Shown piece by piece: positions 15,906 to 24,567 of a stretch of 49,104 nucleotides of DNA. Source of the stretch: Nitrosomonadales bacterium (GTDB lineage Bacteria > Pseudomonadota > Gammaproteobacteria > Burkholderiales > Gallionellaceae). The stretch lies in assembly GCA_016218415.1 (NCBI GenBank), contig JACRED010000046.1, forward strand, positions 1-49,104. Reading direction: 5' to 3'. Position 1 is the stretch's first letter; each line of letters starts with the position of its first letter. The position numbers were made by a program, and so were the translations under genes. Under the pieces are notes generated by a model that had not been told where the DNA came from, made no database searches, and saw nothing but the letters and a program-made list of their open reading frames with translations.

Positions 15906-17501
15906 ATGTATCAGAGCTATTTCGGCCTTTCCGAAGCGCCATTCTCCATCGCACCCGATCCGCGCTATCTCTACATGAGCCAGCGCCATCAGGAGGCGCT
16001 CGCGCATCTGCTGTACGGCGTGAATGCGGGCGGCGGGTTCGTGCTGCTGACCGGCGAGGTGGGGGCGGGCAAGACCACGGTGTGCCGCTGCTTCCTCGAG
16101 CAGATCCCCGAGTCGTGCGATGTGGCCTACATCTTCAATCCCAGGCTGACGGTGGCGGAGCTGCTCGCGACGGTCTGCGCGGAGTTCGGCATCGCCGTGC
16201 CTGCCGGCAACACCAGCGTCAAGGTGTACATCGACTGCATCAACGCCTATCTGCTCAACGCTCATGCGCAGGGCCGGCACACGGTGCTGATTATCGACGA
16301 GGCGCAGAACCTTTCCGCCGACGTGCTGGAGCAGTTGCGGCTGCTGACCAATCTGGAGACCGGCCAGCGCAAGCTGTTGCAGATCATCCTGCTGGGCCAG
16401 CCGGAACTGGCGGAGATGCTGGCGAAGCCGGAACTGCGCCAGCTCGCGCAACGCATCATCGCGCGCTATCACCTGGGTCCGCTGGACAAGCGGGAAGTCG
16501 CTGCCTATGTGCAGCATCGGCTGGTGGTTGCCGGCGCGCAGCACACACTGTTTCCCGCTGCGCTGATGGGGCGGTTGTACCGCTTGAGCAGAGGCATTCC
16601 GCGGATCATCAACGTGCTGTGCGACCGGGCGCTGCTGGGCACTTACGCGCAGGGCAGGGAGCGGGTCGATGGCGCGACGCTGAAGCAGGCGGCACACGAA
16701 GTGCTCCCCGTGGCGCAACGCGGCAGTTTGATTCGCCCCCTGCTGGCCGGCCTGTTGCTGGCCAGCACGGCGCTGGCGGCAGCGCGCTACCAGCCCGAAG
16801 AGCCGACGCCGCCACAGCCAATCACCGTTGTTAAACCAGCGGCTGCCAGGCCGGTCGCGGCATTGCCGGATGCGCTGGAATGGCCGGACGCACAACCGCT
16901 TGAGCGCAACAGGGAGCTGGCCTATGCCGCGTTGTTCAAGGCCTGGGGAGCGGACTTCCAGAGCGCGGATTACCATGACGGCGACGAGTGCAGGCAGGCG
17001 GAGGCCGCCGGTTTGCGTTGTTACACCGCACGCGGCTGGCTGGATGAACTGCGCCGGTTGAATATGCCCGCAGTGCTGCTGATGAAGGATGCGCAGGGCC
17101 GTGAATTCGATGCGGCGCTGAGCGGGGTGGATGAACGCTCCGCGACATTTGTCGTGGGCGGCGAGTACAGGACGGTTGCGCTGGGCGCGTTGGCGCAGCA
17201 GTGGTCCGGCCACTACACGCTGCTGTGGCGCATGCCTCCGGTCGCCAGCGCGAAACTGCGTTCGGGCGATTACGGGCCGGATATAGGATGGCTCGCCGGG
17301 CAGCTCGCGCAACTGGAGGGAAAATCCGATGAAGTCACGAGCGAACGGCTGTTCGATGAAGCCGTGCTGGATCGTGTCAAGCAGTTCCAGCTTGCTCACG
17401 GACTTGTTACCGACGGCAGAGTCGGATTACAGACGATGATGCATCTGGTCAGCGCGACGGATAGTGCGGCGCCGAAGTTATACCGCGAGCAAGGGAAATA
17501 A
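15906..17501 (+). CDS. gspA: ExeA/GspA-like AAA ATPase with peptidoglycan-binding C-terminus
   Basis: A 531-residue inner-membrane ATPase that, with GspB, helps place the type II secretion secretin in the cell wall of Aeromonas and relatives. The N-terminus MYQSYFGLSEAPFSIAPDP is the family signature. Walker A is GEVGAGKTT (~50-58), Walker B VLIIDEAQN (~127-135), followed by SRGIPRIINVLCDRAL. A membrane segment is at ~277-294 (PLLAGLLLASTALAAA). The periplasmic part contains a cysteine-peptidase-like or unknown middle region and a C-terminal peptidoglycan-binding repeat (AVLDRVKQFQLAHGLVTDGRVGLQTMMHL, split here only by position ~480-508). The start at 15906 was chosen from family alignment; an ATG at 15897 is in frame but overlaps the TATAAT box. 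gspB follows after 5 bases. Confidence 0.88.
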   Translation: MYQSYFGLSEAPFSIAPDPRYLYMSQRHQEALAHLLYGVNAGGGFVLLTGEVGAGKTTVCRCFLEQIPESCDVAYIFNPRLTVAELLATVCAEFGIAVPAGNTSVKVYIDCINAYLLNAHAQGRHTVLIIDEAQNLSADVLEQLRLLTNLETGQRKLLQIILLGQPELAEMLAKPELRQLAQRIIARYHLGPLDKREVAAYVQHRLVVAGAQHTLFPAALMGRLYRLSRGIPRIINVLCDRALLGTYAQGRERVDGATLKQAAHEVLPVAQRGSLIRPLLAGLLLASTALAAARYQPEEPTPPQPITVVKPAAARPVAALPDALEWPDAQPLERNRELAYAALFKAWGADFQSADYHDGDECRQAEAAGLRCYTARGWLDELRRLNMPAVLLMKDAQGREFDAALSGVDERSATFVVGGEYRTVALGALAQQWSGHYTLLWRMPPVASAKLRSGDYGPDIGWLAGQLAQLEGKSDEVTSERLFDEAVLDRVKQFQLAHGLVTDGRVGLQTMMHLVSATDSAAPKLYREQGK

Positions 17502-17506
17502 TCGGC

Positions 17507-18094
17507 ATGTCGTACATCCTGGATGCGCTCAAAAAATCAGACCGGCAGCGTCAGCGCGGCGCACCACCCTCGTTGCAATCCGCACAGGCGACAGTGGCCG
17601 CGCCGAGTCGCACTATGTCCGCCTATTACGGCCTGTTCGCGGCGCTGCTGCTGGTCATCGGGATCGTCATCGGCTTGTTGCGTCCATGGCAGCCGGAGCA
17701 AACGCCTCCGGAGGCAACGCTACATGGAGCAGAAATCATTGCCGCAGCGTCGCCAGCGCCGAATTCGCGGCAGGCTATGCCGGTGCCTGTCGCCGCTCCG
17801 CCTGTGATGCCGGTGTCGAATCCAACGCCGGCAGTGCAGTCCGCCCCTGGCGCCCAGGCGCAGGATGCGGTACCGCTGGAAGCATTGCCGCTCCCGATCC
17901 AGCAGGAGATTCCGGCGATGACGGTCCAGCTCCATGCCTATGCGAGTGAGCCCGGCGAGCGTCTCGCCAGCATCAATTCCATCAGGCTGCACGAGGGCGG
18001 ATATCTGATGGCGGGACTCAGGCTGGAGCAGATCACGCCGGAAGGCATGATATTCAGCTACAAGGGCTATCGCTTCCGGCGCGGCATCCGGTAG
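17507..18094 (+). CDS. gspB: GspB-like type II secretion assembly protein
   Basis: A 195-residue bitopic membrane protein. It begins with the short conserved cytoplasmic motif MSYILDALKKSDRQRQRG typical of GspB/ExeB, then a transmembrane helix at ~38-58 (YYGLFAALLLVIGIVIGLL). A Pro/Ala-rich linker (~65-130) and a small C-terminal periplasmic domain (HAYASEPGERLASINS ... GLRLEQITPEGMIFSYKGY) follow. The partner ATPase is immediately upstream, 5 bases away, so the pair is translationally linked. No other gsp genes are in the window. The pair may serve a T2SS encoded elsewhere or a type IV pilus-like system. Confidence 0.85.
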   Translation: MSYILDALKKSDRQRQRGAPPSLQSAQATVAAPSRTMSAYYGLFAALLLVIGIVIGLLRPWQPEQTPPEATLHGAEIIAAASPAPNSRQAMPVPVAAPPVMPVSNPTPAVQSAPGAQAQDAVPLEALPLPIQQEIPAMTVQLHAYASEPGERLASINSIRLHEGGYLMAGLRLEQITPEGMIFSYKGYRFRRGIR

Positions 18095-18239
18095 GCCGGA
18101 TGTCCTGCGGTTTCCGCGCGAAGACATGCGGCAGTTTCCGGCGGCGCTGATGTTGCCGGCAGCGCTCTCGCAAGCTGCGCAATGCCGCCGTAGTGTGCTA
18201 TCTTTCGCTACCCCCGATTGTTGAAGCTCTCCCGATGTC

Positions 18240-19193
18240 ATGAGCCTGTTTGCCCTGATTGCCGCGCTGCTGCTGGAGCAGCTCCACCCGCTGTCGTCGC
18301 GTAAATACCTGTACGGTTGGCTGTCCGCCTACGTCGATTTCTTCCAGCGCAATTTCAATGCCGGCGAGCGCAGGCACGGCAAGATCGCATGGATGCTCGC
18401 GGCGCTGCCGTTGCTGCTCGGTGCGGTAGTGCTGTACTGGCTGCTGAGCCTGGTGCATCCGGTCTTTGGCTGGGCATTCAATGTGCTGGTGCTATACCTG
18501 ACGATGGGTTTCCGCCAGTTCAGTCATTATTTCACCGGCATACACAAGGCACTGCGCGATGACAGGCTGGACGAGGCGCGCAGCCTGCTGTCGCGGTGGC
18601 GGGGTATGCCTTCGCATGAGTTGAACGCCGAGGAAGTCGCGCGCGTGACCATCGAGCAGGCGCTGATCGCATCGCATCGCAACGTGTTCGGCGTAATCGT
18701 GTGGTTCGTGCTGTTCAGCGCGGTCGGACTGGGCGGCGCGGCGGGCGCGCTGTTGTATCGCATGGGGCAGTTCCTGTACGCCCGCTGGGGCAAGGAAGAC
18801 GAGGCGAGGCCGGACGAATATTTTCTGGGCGAATTCGGCGGATTTGCGCGCAAGGCATTCCATGTATTGGAGTGGCTGCCGCTGCGCATGACCGCGATGA
18901 CTTTTGCGATCGTCGGCAATTTCGAGGACACGGTGTATTGCTGGCGCACCCAGGCGGACAGTTGGCCGGATGGCGATGCCGGAATACTGCTGGCCAGCGG
19001 CGCGGGCGCACTGGGCGTGCGTCTGGGGATGACTATCCCGGAAGGCGGCTTGCCGTTCGACAGGCCGGAGCTGGGCATAGGCGACGATGCCGATGCCGAC
19101 TTCATGCAAAGCGCGGTCGGGCTGGTATGGCGTTCAGTGGTGTTCTGGCTGATCCTGCTGTTGCTGCTGACGCTGGCCAGTGTCACGGGTTGA
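18240..19193 (+). CDS. CobD/AmpE-family integral membrane protein
   Basis: A 317-residue membrane protein with four to five hydrophobic segments (~48-70, ~75-95, ~145-172, ~295-315). The sequence matches the CobD/CbiB-AmpE superfamily (LEQLHPLSSR, NVFGVIVWFVLFSAVGLGGAAGALLYRM, GALGVRLGMTIPEGG). CbiB members attach aminopropanol during cobalamin synthesis, and AmpE is a signalling or regulatory membrane protein. No cobalamin gene is nearby, and the sequence is a divergent paralogue, so the role cannot be assigned. It stands alone between gspB and the sulfatase on the same strand. No strong ribosome binding site is visible. The ATG at 18240 gives the family N-terminus MSLFALIAALLLEQ. Confidence 0.78.
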   Translation: MSLFALIAALLLEQLHPLSSRKYLYGWLSAYVDFFQRNFNAGERRHGKIAWMLAALPLLLGAVVLYWLLSLVHPVFGWAFNVLVLYLTMGFRQFSHYFTGIHKALRDDRLDEARSLLSRWRGMPSHELNAEEVARVTIEQALIASHRNVFGVIVWFVLFSAVGLGGAAGALLYRMGQFLYARWGKEDEARPDEYFLGEFGGFARKAFHVLEWLPLRMTAMTFAIVGNFEDTVYCWRTQADSWPDGDAGILLASGAGALGVRLGMTIPEGGLPFDRPELGIGDDADADFMQSAVGLVWRSVVFWLILLLLLTLASVTG

Positions 19194-19252
19194 GGGCGGG
19201 CGTTTGCAGTGCATATCTGTGACAAATCTATTTTGTGGCCGGGAATGTTGAG

Positions 19253-21256
19253 ATGAATCTTTCGTCTGGATCCGGCGCGCGCCGTCCGCTGGAGAAAGTC
19301 GCTGCGGCGATGTTGCATGCATGGGTGGTGGTGGTGTGCACGGGCCTTGCGCTGTCCGTGTTGCGGGCCGGGCAGATCGCCTACCACTGGCCCGGCGATT
19401 TTCATGTGCCATGGTCTGACATATTCAGCGTGCTGTTCCAGGGCGGGCGCTTCGACCTCAAGGCCGGCGCCACTGCCGGGTTGTTGCTGTTTCCGTTGTT
19501 TGCGATCGCACCCGGGCGTGCCGGATGGATCGCGGGGGCGGTCACCGCCATCCTGATATTTCTTTCCCTGATAAATCTGCATTACTTCGGCTTTTACAAG
19601 ACGCCTATCGACCCGATCGTTTTTGGTTTTTTCGAGGACGATACCAAGGCCATCGTGAAAACGATATGGAGCGACTTCCCGGTCGTGTTGACGCTGCTGA
19701 CGCTGACAGGACTCAGCGCTGCTTCGATCGCATCCAGCCGCTGGCTGTACCGCAGGCTGAATCCGTTGCTGGTCAAGCCTGCACACCCGGCATGGATGAC
19801 GGTTGTCGGCATAGCTCTGGCGTTCGTGCTGCTGGTGTTCTCCATCAAGGGGACGCTGCGCTCGATCGGCCTGGTGCGCCAGAACCTGACGGTCACGACA
19901 TCGCAGTTTCTGAACGACATGGTGCCGAACGGCGCGATCGCGCTGCTGTTTGCGTGGGATCAGCGCGAGGAGTCGCAGGACTTGCGCGACCCATTGACCG
20001 GCTTGCATCGCATGGGATTCGACTCGCCTTTCGCTGCCGCAAAAGAGCTGGGCATCCAGGCGAGCGATGCCGAGTCGCTGCGCAAGGCGATGTATGCCGA
20101 CGGCAGTGGGATGACGCCCGCACCGCGCAAGAAGAACCTGCTGTTCTTCCAGATGGAGTCCTGGAGCGCGGAGCCGTTCCTGTACCAGTCTCCCGCATTC
20201 GATGTGCTTGGTCGTCTGGAACAGACCCTGCCCGATGCGTGCCACTTTGATAATTTTGATTCGGCGCAGGGCGGCACGCACCCGACGCTCGAAGCGATCC
20301 TGTTCTCCACGCCGATCACGCCGCTGACCACCGGGAAGGAAGGGAAGAAACCGCTGCCATGGTCGGTGCCGCTGCTGATGAAACAGGCCGGCTACGAGAC
20401 CGTGTTCATCACTTCCGGCAGATCCGGCTGGCGCGACATGAACCGCATCATGAAGACGCAGGGTTTCGACGAGATCGTCGATGCGCTGACCCTGCAGCAG
20501 GTCTATCCCGAAGCGGAGCTGGGCATCTGGGGCGTGTGGGACAGCTATGCCTTCAAATATCTGGAAGAGCGCCTGAAGCAGAAAAACGGCGGCAAACCCC
20601 TGTTCGCTTTTGTGATGACGATGACCAACCACCCGCCCTACGATCTGCCGCCGGACTACCCAAGAAAAAAACTCGATATGGCCAAGTGGGGCGGGGAGCG
20701 CAACTCGGAAGATCTGGAGAAGAACCTGGATACCTACCGTTATGCGACCGACCTGCTGGGCGGATTCGTGCAGGATGTCCGGTCCGGCCCGCACTATGCG
20801 GATACCGTCATCGCCGCCACCGGCGACCACAACACCCGGACGTTCGGCGTCTATGCGACGCCGGAACGCAGGTATCTGGTCCATCAAGTTCCGTTTGTCG
20901 TCTGGGGGAAAGGGTTGTCGTGCGGCTCGCAACCGCATGCACCGGCCAGCCATCGCGACATGTTACCCACGCTGTTCCCGCTGGTGGGGGTGGAGGGCGG
21001 TTACGTCAACACCGGGCGCAATCTGCTCGCGGATACGCCGGGCAATACGCCGCTCGATGCCCCGCGCCTCTCATCCTATGACGGCCATGCGCGCAATGCG
21101 CAGGGAGCATGGCAATTGGGTAATCCGGATTCGTTCGTGTGCACGCCGGTGAAAGCGGGTGCATCGTGCAGGTTCGATGCGAAGGACGATGCGCAGGAAC
21201 GGGCGAGGCTGGGGTTGCTGGACTGGTTTATCAGGGCGTCGCTGCAAAGTCGGTAG
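19253..21256 (+). CDS. LtaS-type sulfatase-fold membrane enzyme (phosphoglycerol/phosphoethanolamine transferase-like)
   Basis: About 667 residues. The N-terminal part has about five membrane helices (to ~residue 205), and a large periplasmic alkaline-phosphatase/sulfatase-fold domain follows. Active-site features are LLFFQMESWSAEPF (first metal ligand Glu), AQGGTHPTLEAIL (the Thr after GG is the expected nucleophile), FVMTMTNHPPYDLP and AATGDHNTRTFG (Asp-His metal pair). These are hallmarks of LtaS/OpgB/EptA-like enzymes, which transfer phospholipid headgroups to glycans or cleave them. In a Gram-negative cell, modification of periplasmic glucans or a surface glycan is likely; the substrate is unknown. 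The ATG at 19253 is preferred; a GTG at 19235 is in frame, and neither has a strong ribosome binding site. Confidence 0.85.
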   Translation: MNLSSGSGARRPLEKVAAAMLHAWVVVVCTGLALSVLRAGQIAYHWPGDFHVPWSDIFSVLFQGGRFDLKAGATAGLLLFPLFAIAPGRAGWIAGAVTAILIFLSLINLHYFGFYKTPIDPIVFGFFEDDTKAIVKTIWSDFPVVLTLLTLTGLSAASIASSRWLYRRLNPLLVKPAHPAWMTVVGIALAFVLLVFSIKGTLRSIGLVRQNLTVTTSQFLNDMVPNGAIALLFAWDQREESQDLRDPLTGLHRMGFDSPFAAAKELGIQASDAESLRKAMYADGSGMTPAPRKKNLLFFQMESWSAEPFLYQSPAFDVLGRLEQTLPDACHFDNFDSAQGGTHPTLEAILFSTPITPLTTGKEGKKPLPWSVPLLMKQAGYETVFITSGRSGWRDMNRIMKTQGFDEIVDALTLQQVYPEAELGIWGVWDSYAFKYLEERLKQKNGGKPLFAFVMTMTNHPPYDLPPDYPRKKLDMAKWGGERNSEDLEKNLDTYRYATDLLGGFVQDVRSGPHYADTVIAATGDHNTRTFGVYATPERRYLVHQVPFVVWGKGLSCGSQPHAPASHRDMLPTLFPLVGVEGGYVNTGRNLLADTPGNTPLDAPRLSSYDGHARNAQGAWQLGNPDSFVCTPVKAGASCRFDAKDDAQERARLGLLDWFIRASLQSR

Positions 21257-21293
21257 TGCTTTGAACGCGGCGGATCAGGTTGCTTGAGGCAGA

Positions 21294-22715
21294 TCAGAAG
21301 GCATGTTTCAGGCTTATCGTCGCCAGCCAGGAAGAATCCCCGCCCAGCGTGGAAAGGATGGTTGCGCCATTGAGCACGGTTTGCGCATCCAGGCGGTGAT
21401 CCAGCTCTATGCCTGCGCGTCCCCAATTCTGCTTGTTTCCGGGATTGCTCATCGGGAATGAAAAGAGCGGATTAACGGCCACAATTACCGTGGCGCTGCC
21501 ATTTTCCCGGTGCGTCAGTTCAAGCGGGAAGCGCAAGTCGGTTTGTTCGGACAGATGTGATAGCAGCGTAACGCCGGCACGTATCTCCCGCGAGATCTGA
21601 TTCATCGAGGAGTAGGTCAACGGTAATGCGCCGCCGGTTTCCGTATAGCCATTCAAACGGCTTGCGGCATGGGTATAGGAGAGGTAGGGAGAAACTGTTA
21701 GCCCTGCCAGCGTGGCGAGATCGCCCCAGTCGCCCCGCAGACGGACAGCCCATGAAGAACCTGTCGCATCGCCGGTTGAAAGTTCTGGCGTCACCCCGTT
21801 CATGTAACCGCGCGCAAGGGTTGCTGTGCTGGATCCCCAGTAGGCCGTTGCGCTGCCGACCCACCCGGAGGCAGGCGAGCGATAATCGCTTTCGAGCAAC
21901 ACATAGCGGGAGTTCAGTCTGCCGCTACCGCCCAGTGCAAGCGTTTGTCTGGCCTGATTGGCCCCGGCACCCAAACCCAGGCGCAGGCTGCCGACATCCC
22001 GGTAAAAACCGAATTCGCCGACGGATGCGTTGGTACTGTTGCCATGGTGGCGGGCGTAATCGCCGCTGGCCCAGAACCCGGAACCCGTGTTATCCATGCC
22101 GTTGTCCAGCAGGGTGCGGTGATGCGAGCCGAACAATACCGAATTCAGCCCGGAACGGATCAGCGTGAACATGGAACCTACTTGCGATGTCAGCAGATTC
22201 CCAGGCTGAAAGTCGTTGACTATGGAACCGGCGAAAATGCCAGTCGTTGAGGGTGAAAGGCTGCCGGGAATGCCATTCGTTATGAATGTGGTGTCGAGCG
22301 TTCCGTAGTTAAGGGTGAGCGTACTACTTGAGATGTTGAGCGAGCCGGTATTGGCGATTGTGCTTCCTGATAAGCTCGTCGATCCGCCAGTGGTGGTTGA
22401 GCCGGAAAGGGTAAGGGTTCCAGTGGTATTGAGCGTACCGGAGGTAAGCGTACCCGCCGTGGTAGTGAGCGTGCTGCCACTCATAGAACCCGGGGTTGAA
22501 ACAGTACTTCCTGCTGTAACAATGATGTTCGCTGTATTGTTTAGACCCAGATCAATCACGCAGCCCGTAGGGCAATCGACGATATATGCGCCTGATGGAT
22601 CGGTCGTGACCGCCCCGGCACCAGATGAAATGACGGGCGCGGTAGCGACAGCGGCTGCGTTCGTCGAAGCGAATGCGGCGGCCAACAACAGTACGATTCT
22701 TTTGCCTAATTCCAT
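21294..22715 (-). CDS. Autotransporter-like outer-membrane protein with short passenger
   Basis: A 473-residue protein with a signal peptide (MELGKRIVLLLAAAFASTNAAA). A short passenger follows (~25-170): it is Thr/Ser/Gly-rich and repetitive (TLTTTAGTLTSGTLNTTGTL), with a Cys pair (DCPTGCVIDLG). The rest (~185-473) shows alternating amphipathic strands of an autotransporter beta-barrel (FGFYRDVGSLRLGLGAG, YLSYTHAASRLNGYTE, WGRAGIELDHRL) and ends in the Phe-terminated KHAF. The passenger is far shorter than in classical adhesins. The passenger repeats recall those of the TpsA protein at the start of the window. It is convergent with the sulfatase gene 37 bases away. Function unknown beyond surface exposure. 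Confidence 0.82.
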   Translation of the reverse strand: MELGKRIVLLLAAAFASTNAAAVATAPVISSGAGAVTTDPSGAYIVDCPTGCVIDLGLNNTANIIVTAGSTVSTPGSMSGSTLTTTAGTLTSGTLNTTGTLTLSGSTTTGGSTSLSGSTIANTGSLNISSSTLTLNYGTLDTTFITNGIPGSLSPSTTGIFAGSIVNDFQPGNLLTSQVGSMFTLIRSGLNSVLFGSHHRTLLDNGMDNTGSGFWASGDYARHHGNSTNASVGEFGFYRDVGSLRLGLGAGANQARQTLALGGSGRLNSRYVLLESDYRSPASGWVGSATAYWGSSTATLARGYMNGVTPELSTGDATGSSWAVRLRGDWGDLATLAGLTVSPYLSYTHAASRLNGYTETGGALPLTYSSMNQISREIRAGVTLLSHLSEQTDLRFPLELTHRENGSATVIVAVNPLFSFPMSNPGNKQNWGRAGIELDHRLDAQTVLNGATILSTLGGDSSWLATISLKHAF

Positions 22716-22828
22716 GAGTGGACACCGCCTGACGAAAAGATGTGTTCATGGTATGGGCGTTGACCAATAAAATCAACACCGTGAAATACACAGGGTGTCT
22801 CTGCCAACAGGTAAATTGCGCCCCGTTG

Positions 22829-23458
22829 TTATTTGCGATGCCGGATCAACTCGCGCATGGCCGGCAGCAACGAGACGACGATGATGCCGACGATGATCAG
22901 CGTGAGGTTGTTCTTCACCGCCGGGATGTTGCCGAAGAAATAGCCGGCCAGCGTCAGGCTGCCTATCCACAGCATGCTGCCCAGCGCGCTGGACAGCATG
23001 AACAGTCGGTAGCGCATCAGGCCGATGCCGGCGACGAACGGGGCGAAGGTGCGGATGATGGGCAGGAAGCGCGCGAGCAGCACGGTCTTGCTGCCGTGCT
23101 TTTCGTAAAAGGCATGGGTTCTGTCCAGATACTCGGGCTTGATCAAGCCGGGGTGGGTGCGCAGCAGGCGCGTTCCGACCAGCCGCCCGATCCAGTAGTT
23201 GGTGTTGTCGCCGCCGAATGCGGCGAGGATCAGCAGCGGCGCCAGCCACCCCAGTTGCAGCGCACCCATTCCGCATAAGGCTCCTGCGACGAACAGCAGC
23301 GAATCGCCGGGCAGGAAAGGCGTGATCACCAGGCCGGTTTCGCAATAGATGATCAGGAACAGGATGGCATACACCCACACGCCGTAGTCGGCGGTCAGCT
23401 TCAGCAGGTGTACGTCCAGGTGCAGGACGATGTCGATGATGGCAGTGAGCAGGTCCAA
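22829..23458 (-). CDS. DedA family inner-membrane protein
   Basis: A 209-residue DedA-superfamily protein, likely a flippase or transporter for undecaprenyl phosphate or other lipids, linked in E. coli to membrane homeostasis and proton motive force. Family motifs are seen: ETGLVITPFLPGDSLLFVAG (with E and D), GGDNTNYWIGR, FLPIIRTFAPFVAGIG (with the conserved Arg) and a C-terminal membrane helix (NLTLIIVGIIVVSLLP). The start is probably a TTG at 23458, because GAGG lies 8 bases before it and the N-terminus (MDLLTAIIDIVLHLD) matches the family. A later ATG would cut the family N-terminus. It is separated from secF by a dRS3-like palindrome. Confidence 0.9.
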   Translation of the reverse strand: MDLLTAIIDIVLHLDVHLLKLTADYGVWVYAILFLIIYCETGLVITPFLPGDSLLFVAGALCGMGALQLGWLAPLLILAAFGGDNTNYWIGRLVGTRLLRTHPGLIKPEYLDRTHAFYEKHGSKTVLLARFLPIIRTFAPFVAGIGLMRYRLFMLSSALGSMLWIGSLTLAGYFFGNIPAVKNNLTLIIVGIIVVSLLPAMRELIRHRK

Positions 23459-23477
23459 GGCGGTACCTCAGAAACAA

Positions 23478-23501
23478 CCATTCCCGCAAAGGCGGGAATG
23501 G
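23478..23501. repeat. dRS3-like palindrome
   Basis: A 10-bp perfect stem (CCATTCCCGC / GCGGGAATGG) with a 4-base loop. It contains the ATTCCC-N8-GGGAAT core seen twice in the 13736-13840 element. It lies between secF and dedA, transcribed leftward; no T-run follows directly. Confidence 0.8.
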
Positions 23502-23526
23502 AGTGGTTTAAATTTCAGGGATGTTG

Positions 23527-24459
23527 CTATGGCAGCACTTCTTCCGCCTCGGTTTTTTCCGGTTTGATGAAGTCTTCACGCGACACGCCGAACAGCATCA
23601 GCAGCGGGCTGGCGACCAGCACCGAGGAGTAGATGCTGAACAGGATGCCGATCGTGAGTGCCATCGCGAAGTAATGCAGCGTCTCCCCGCCGAGCAGCAG
23701 CATCGCGCCGACCATCATCTGCGTGCAGCCGTGGGTGATGATGGTGCGCGACATGGTGCGGGTGATCGCGTTGTCGATGATCTCGGCGACCTCCGCTTTG
23801 CGCATCGTGCGGAAGTTCTCGCGTATCCGGTCGAACACCACCACCGATTCGTTCACCGAATAGCCCAGCACCGCCAATACTGCCGCCAGCACCGACAGCG
23901 AGAATTCCCACTGGAAGAAGGCGAAAAAGCCGAGGATGATCACCACGTCATGCAGGTTGGCGATGATCGCCGACAAGCCGAACTTCCATTCGAAACGCAG
24001 CCACAGATAGCCGACGATGCCCAGCGAGACCAGCAGCAACGCCAGCGCGCCGTTCTCGATCAGATCCTTGCCGACCTGCGGACCGACGAATTCCACGCGG
24101 CGCATCTCCGCGCTGCCATCCTGCTTGCGCAGGCTTTCCATGATCTGCTCGCTCAGTTTGGCGCCGGCGAGATTCTGCTTGAGCGGCACCTGGATCAGCA
24201 CATCGTGGCTGGAGCCGAAATTCTGCACCAGTACTTCCGGCAGGCCGGTCGTGGCGAGCTGCTCGCGGATACGGACGAGGTCGGCTGATTGCGCATAATG
24301 CACTTCCATCACGGTCCCGCCGGTGAAGTCCACGCCGAAATTCAACCCTTTGGTGGCGAGGAAAAATACCGCAAACAGGAACGTCACCAGCGAAATCGCG
24401 GTGGTGTAGCGTCCATAGCTCATGAACGGGATATCGCGTTTGAATTTGAAAAATTCCAT
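23527..24459 (-). CDS. secF: Protein translocase subunit SecF
   Basis: A 310-residue inner-membrane protein that works with SecD and YajC to pull proteins through SecYEG using the proton motive force. It has the N-terminal MEFFKFKRDIPFMSYGR, the first membrane helix, and the signature GLNFGVDFTGGTVMEV at ~43-58. The periplasmic domain P1 is followed by a five-helix block with GYSVNESVVVFDRIRENFR and NDAITRTMSRTIITHG-type motifs (IDNAITRTMSRTIITHG here). The length is normal. AAGGA lies 6 bases before the ATG. It follows secD, but the gap of 108 bases is filled by hairpins, wider than usual for this gene pair. Confidence 0.97.
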   Translation of the reverse strand: MEFFKFKRDIPFMSYGRYTTAISLVTFLFAVFFLATKGLNFGVDFTGGTVMEVHYAQSADLVRIREQLATTGLPEVLVQNFGSSHDVLIQVPLKQNLAGAKLSEQIMESLRKQDGSAEMRRVEFVGPQVGKDLIENGALALLLVSLGIVGYLWLRFEWKFGLSAIIANLHDVVIILGFFAFFQWEFSLSVLAAVLAVLGYSVNESVVVFDRIRENFRTMRKAEVAEIIDNAITRTMSRTIITHGCTQMMVGAMLLLGGETLHYFAMALTIGILFSIYSSVLVASPLLMLFGVSREDFIKPEKTEAEEVLP

Positions 24460-24475
24460 GTTGGTTCCTTAACTT

Positions 24476-24561
24476 AACGTGCATGACAAACCATGCACGT
24501 TTCCCTCACCCTAACCCTCTCCCGCCAAGCGGGCGAGGGAACAAACGTCTCGCTACGCGAG
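24476..24561. repeat. Three-hairpin intergenic element between secD and secF
   Basis: Successive inverted repeats fill the gap. First comes a perfect 10-bp stem (AACGTGCATG / CATGCACGTT, 24476-24501). Then TCCCTC...GAGGGA encloses CCCGC-CAA-GCGGG (24502-24540). The last is CTCGC-TAC-GCGAG (24549-24561). The CCCTCACCCTAACCCTCTCC stretch is a known type of interspersed intergenic repeat in proteobacteria. It may stabilise or attenuate the secD-secF message. Confidence 0.7.
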
Positions 24562-24567
24562 TTGCAT

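Noticed and set aside
18527..20953. 808-codon minus-strand open frame opposite the AmpE-like and sulfatase genes
   Set aside because: No family features; the plus-strand frames carry clear membrane and active-site motifs.
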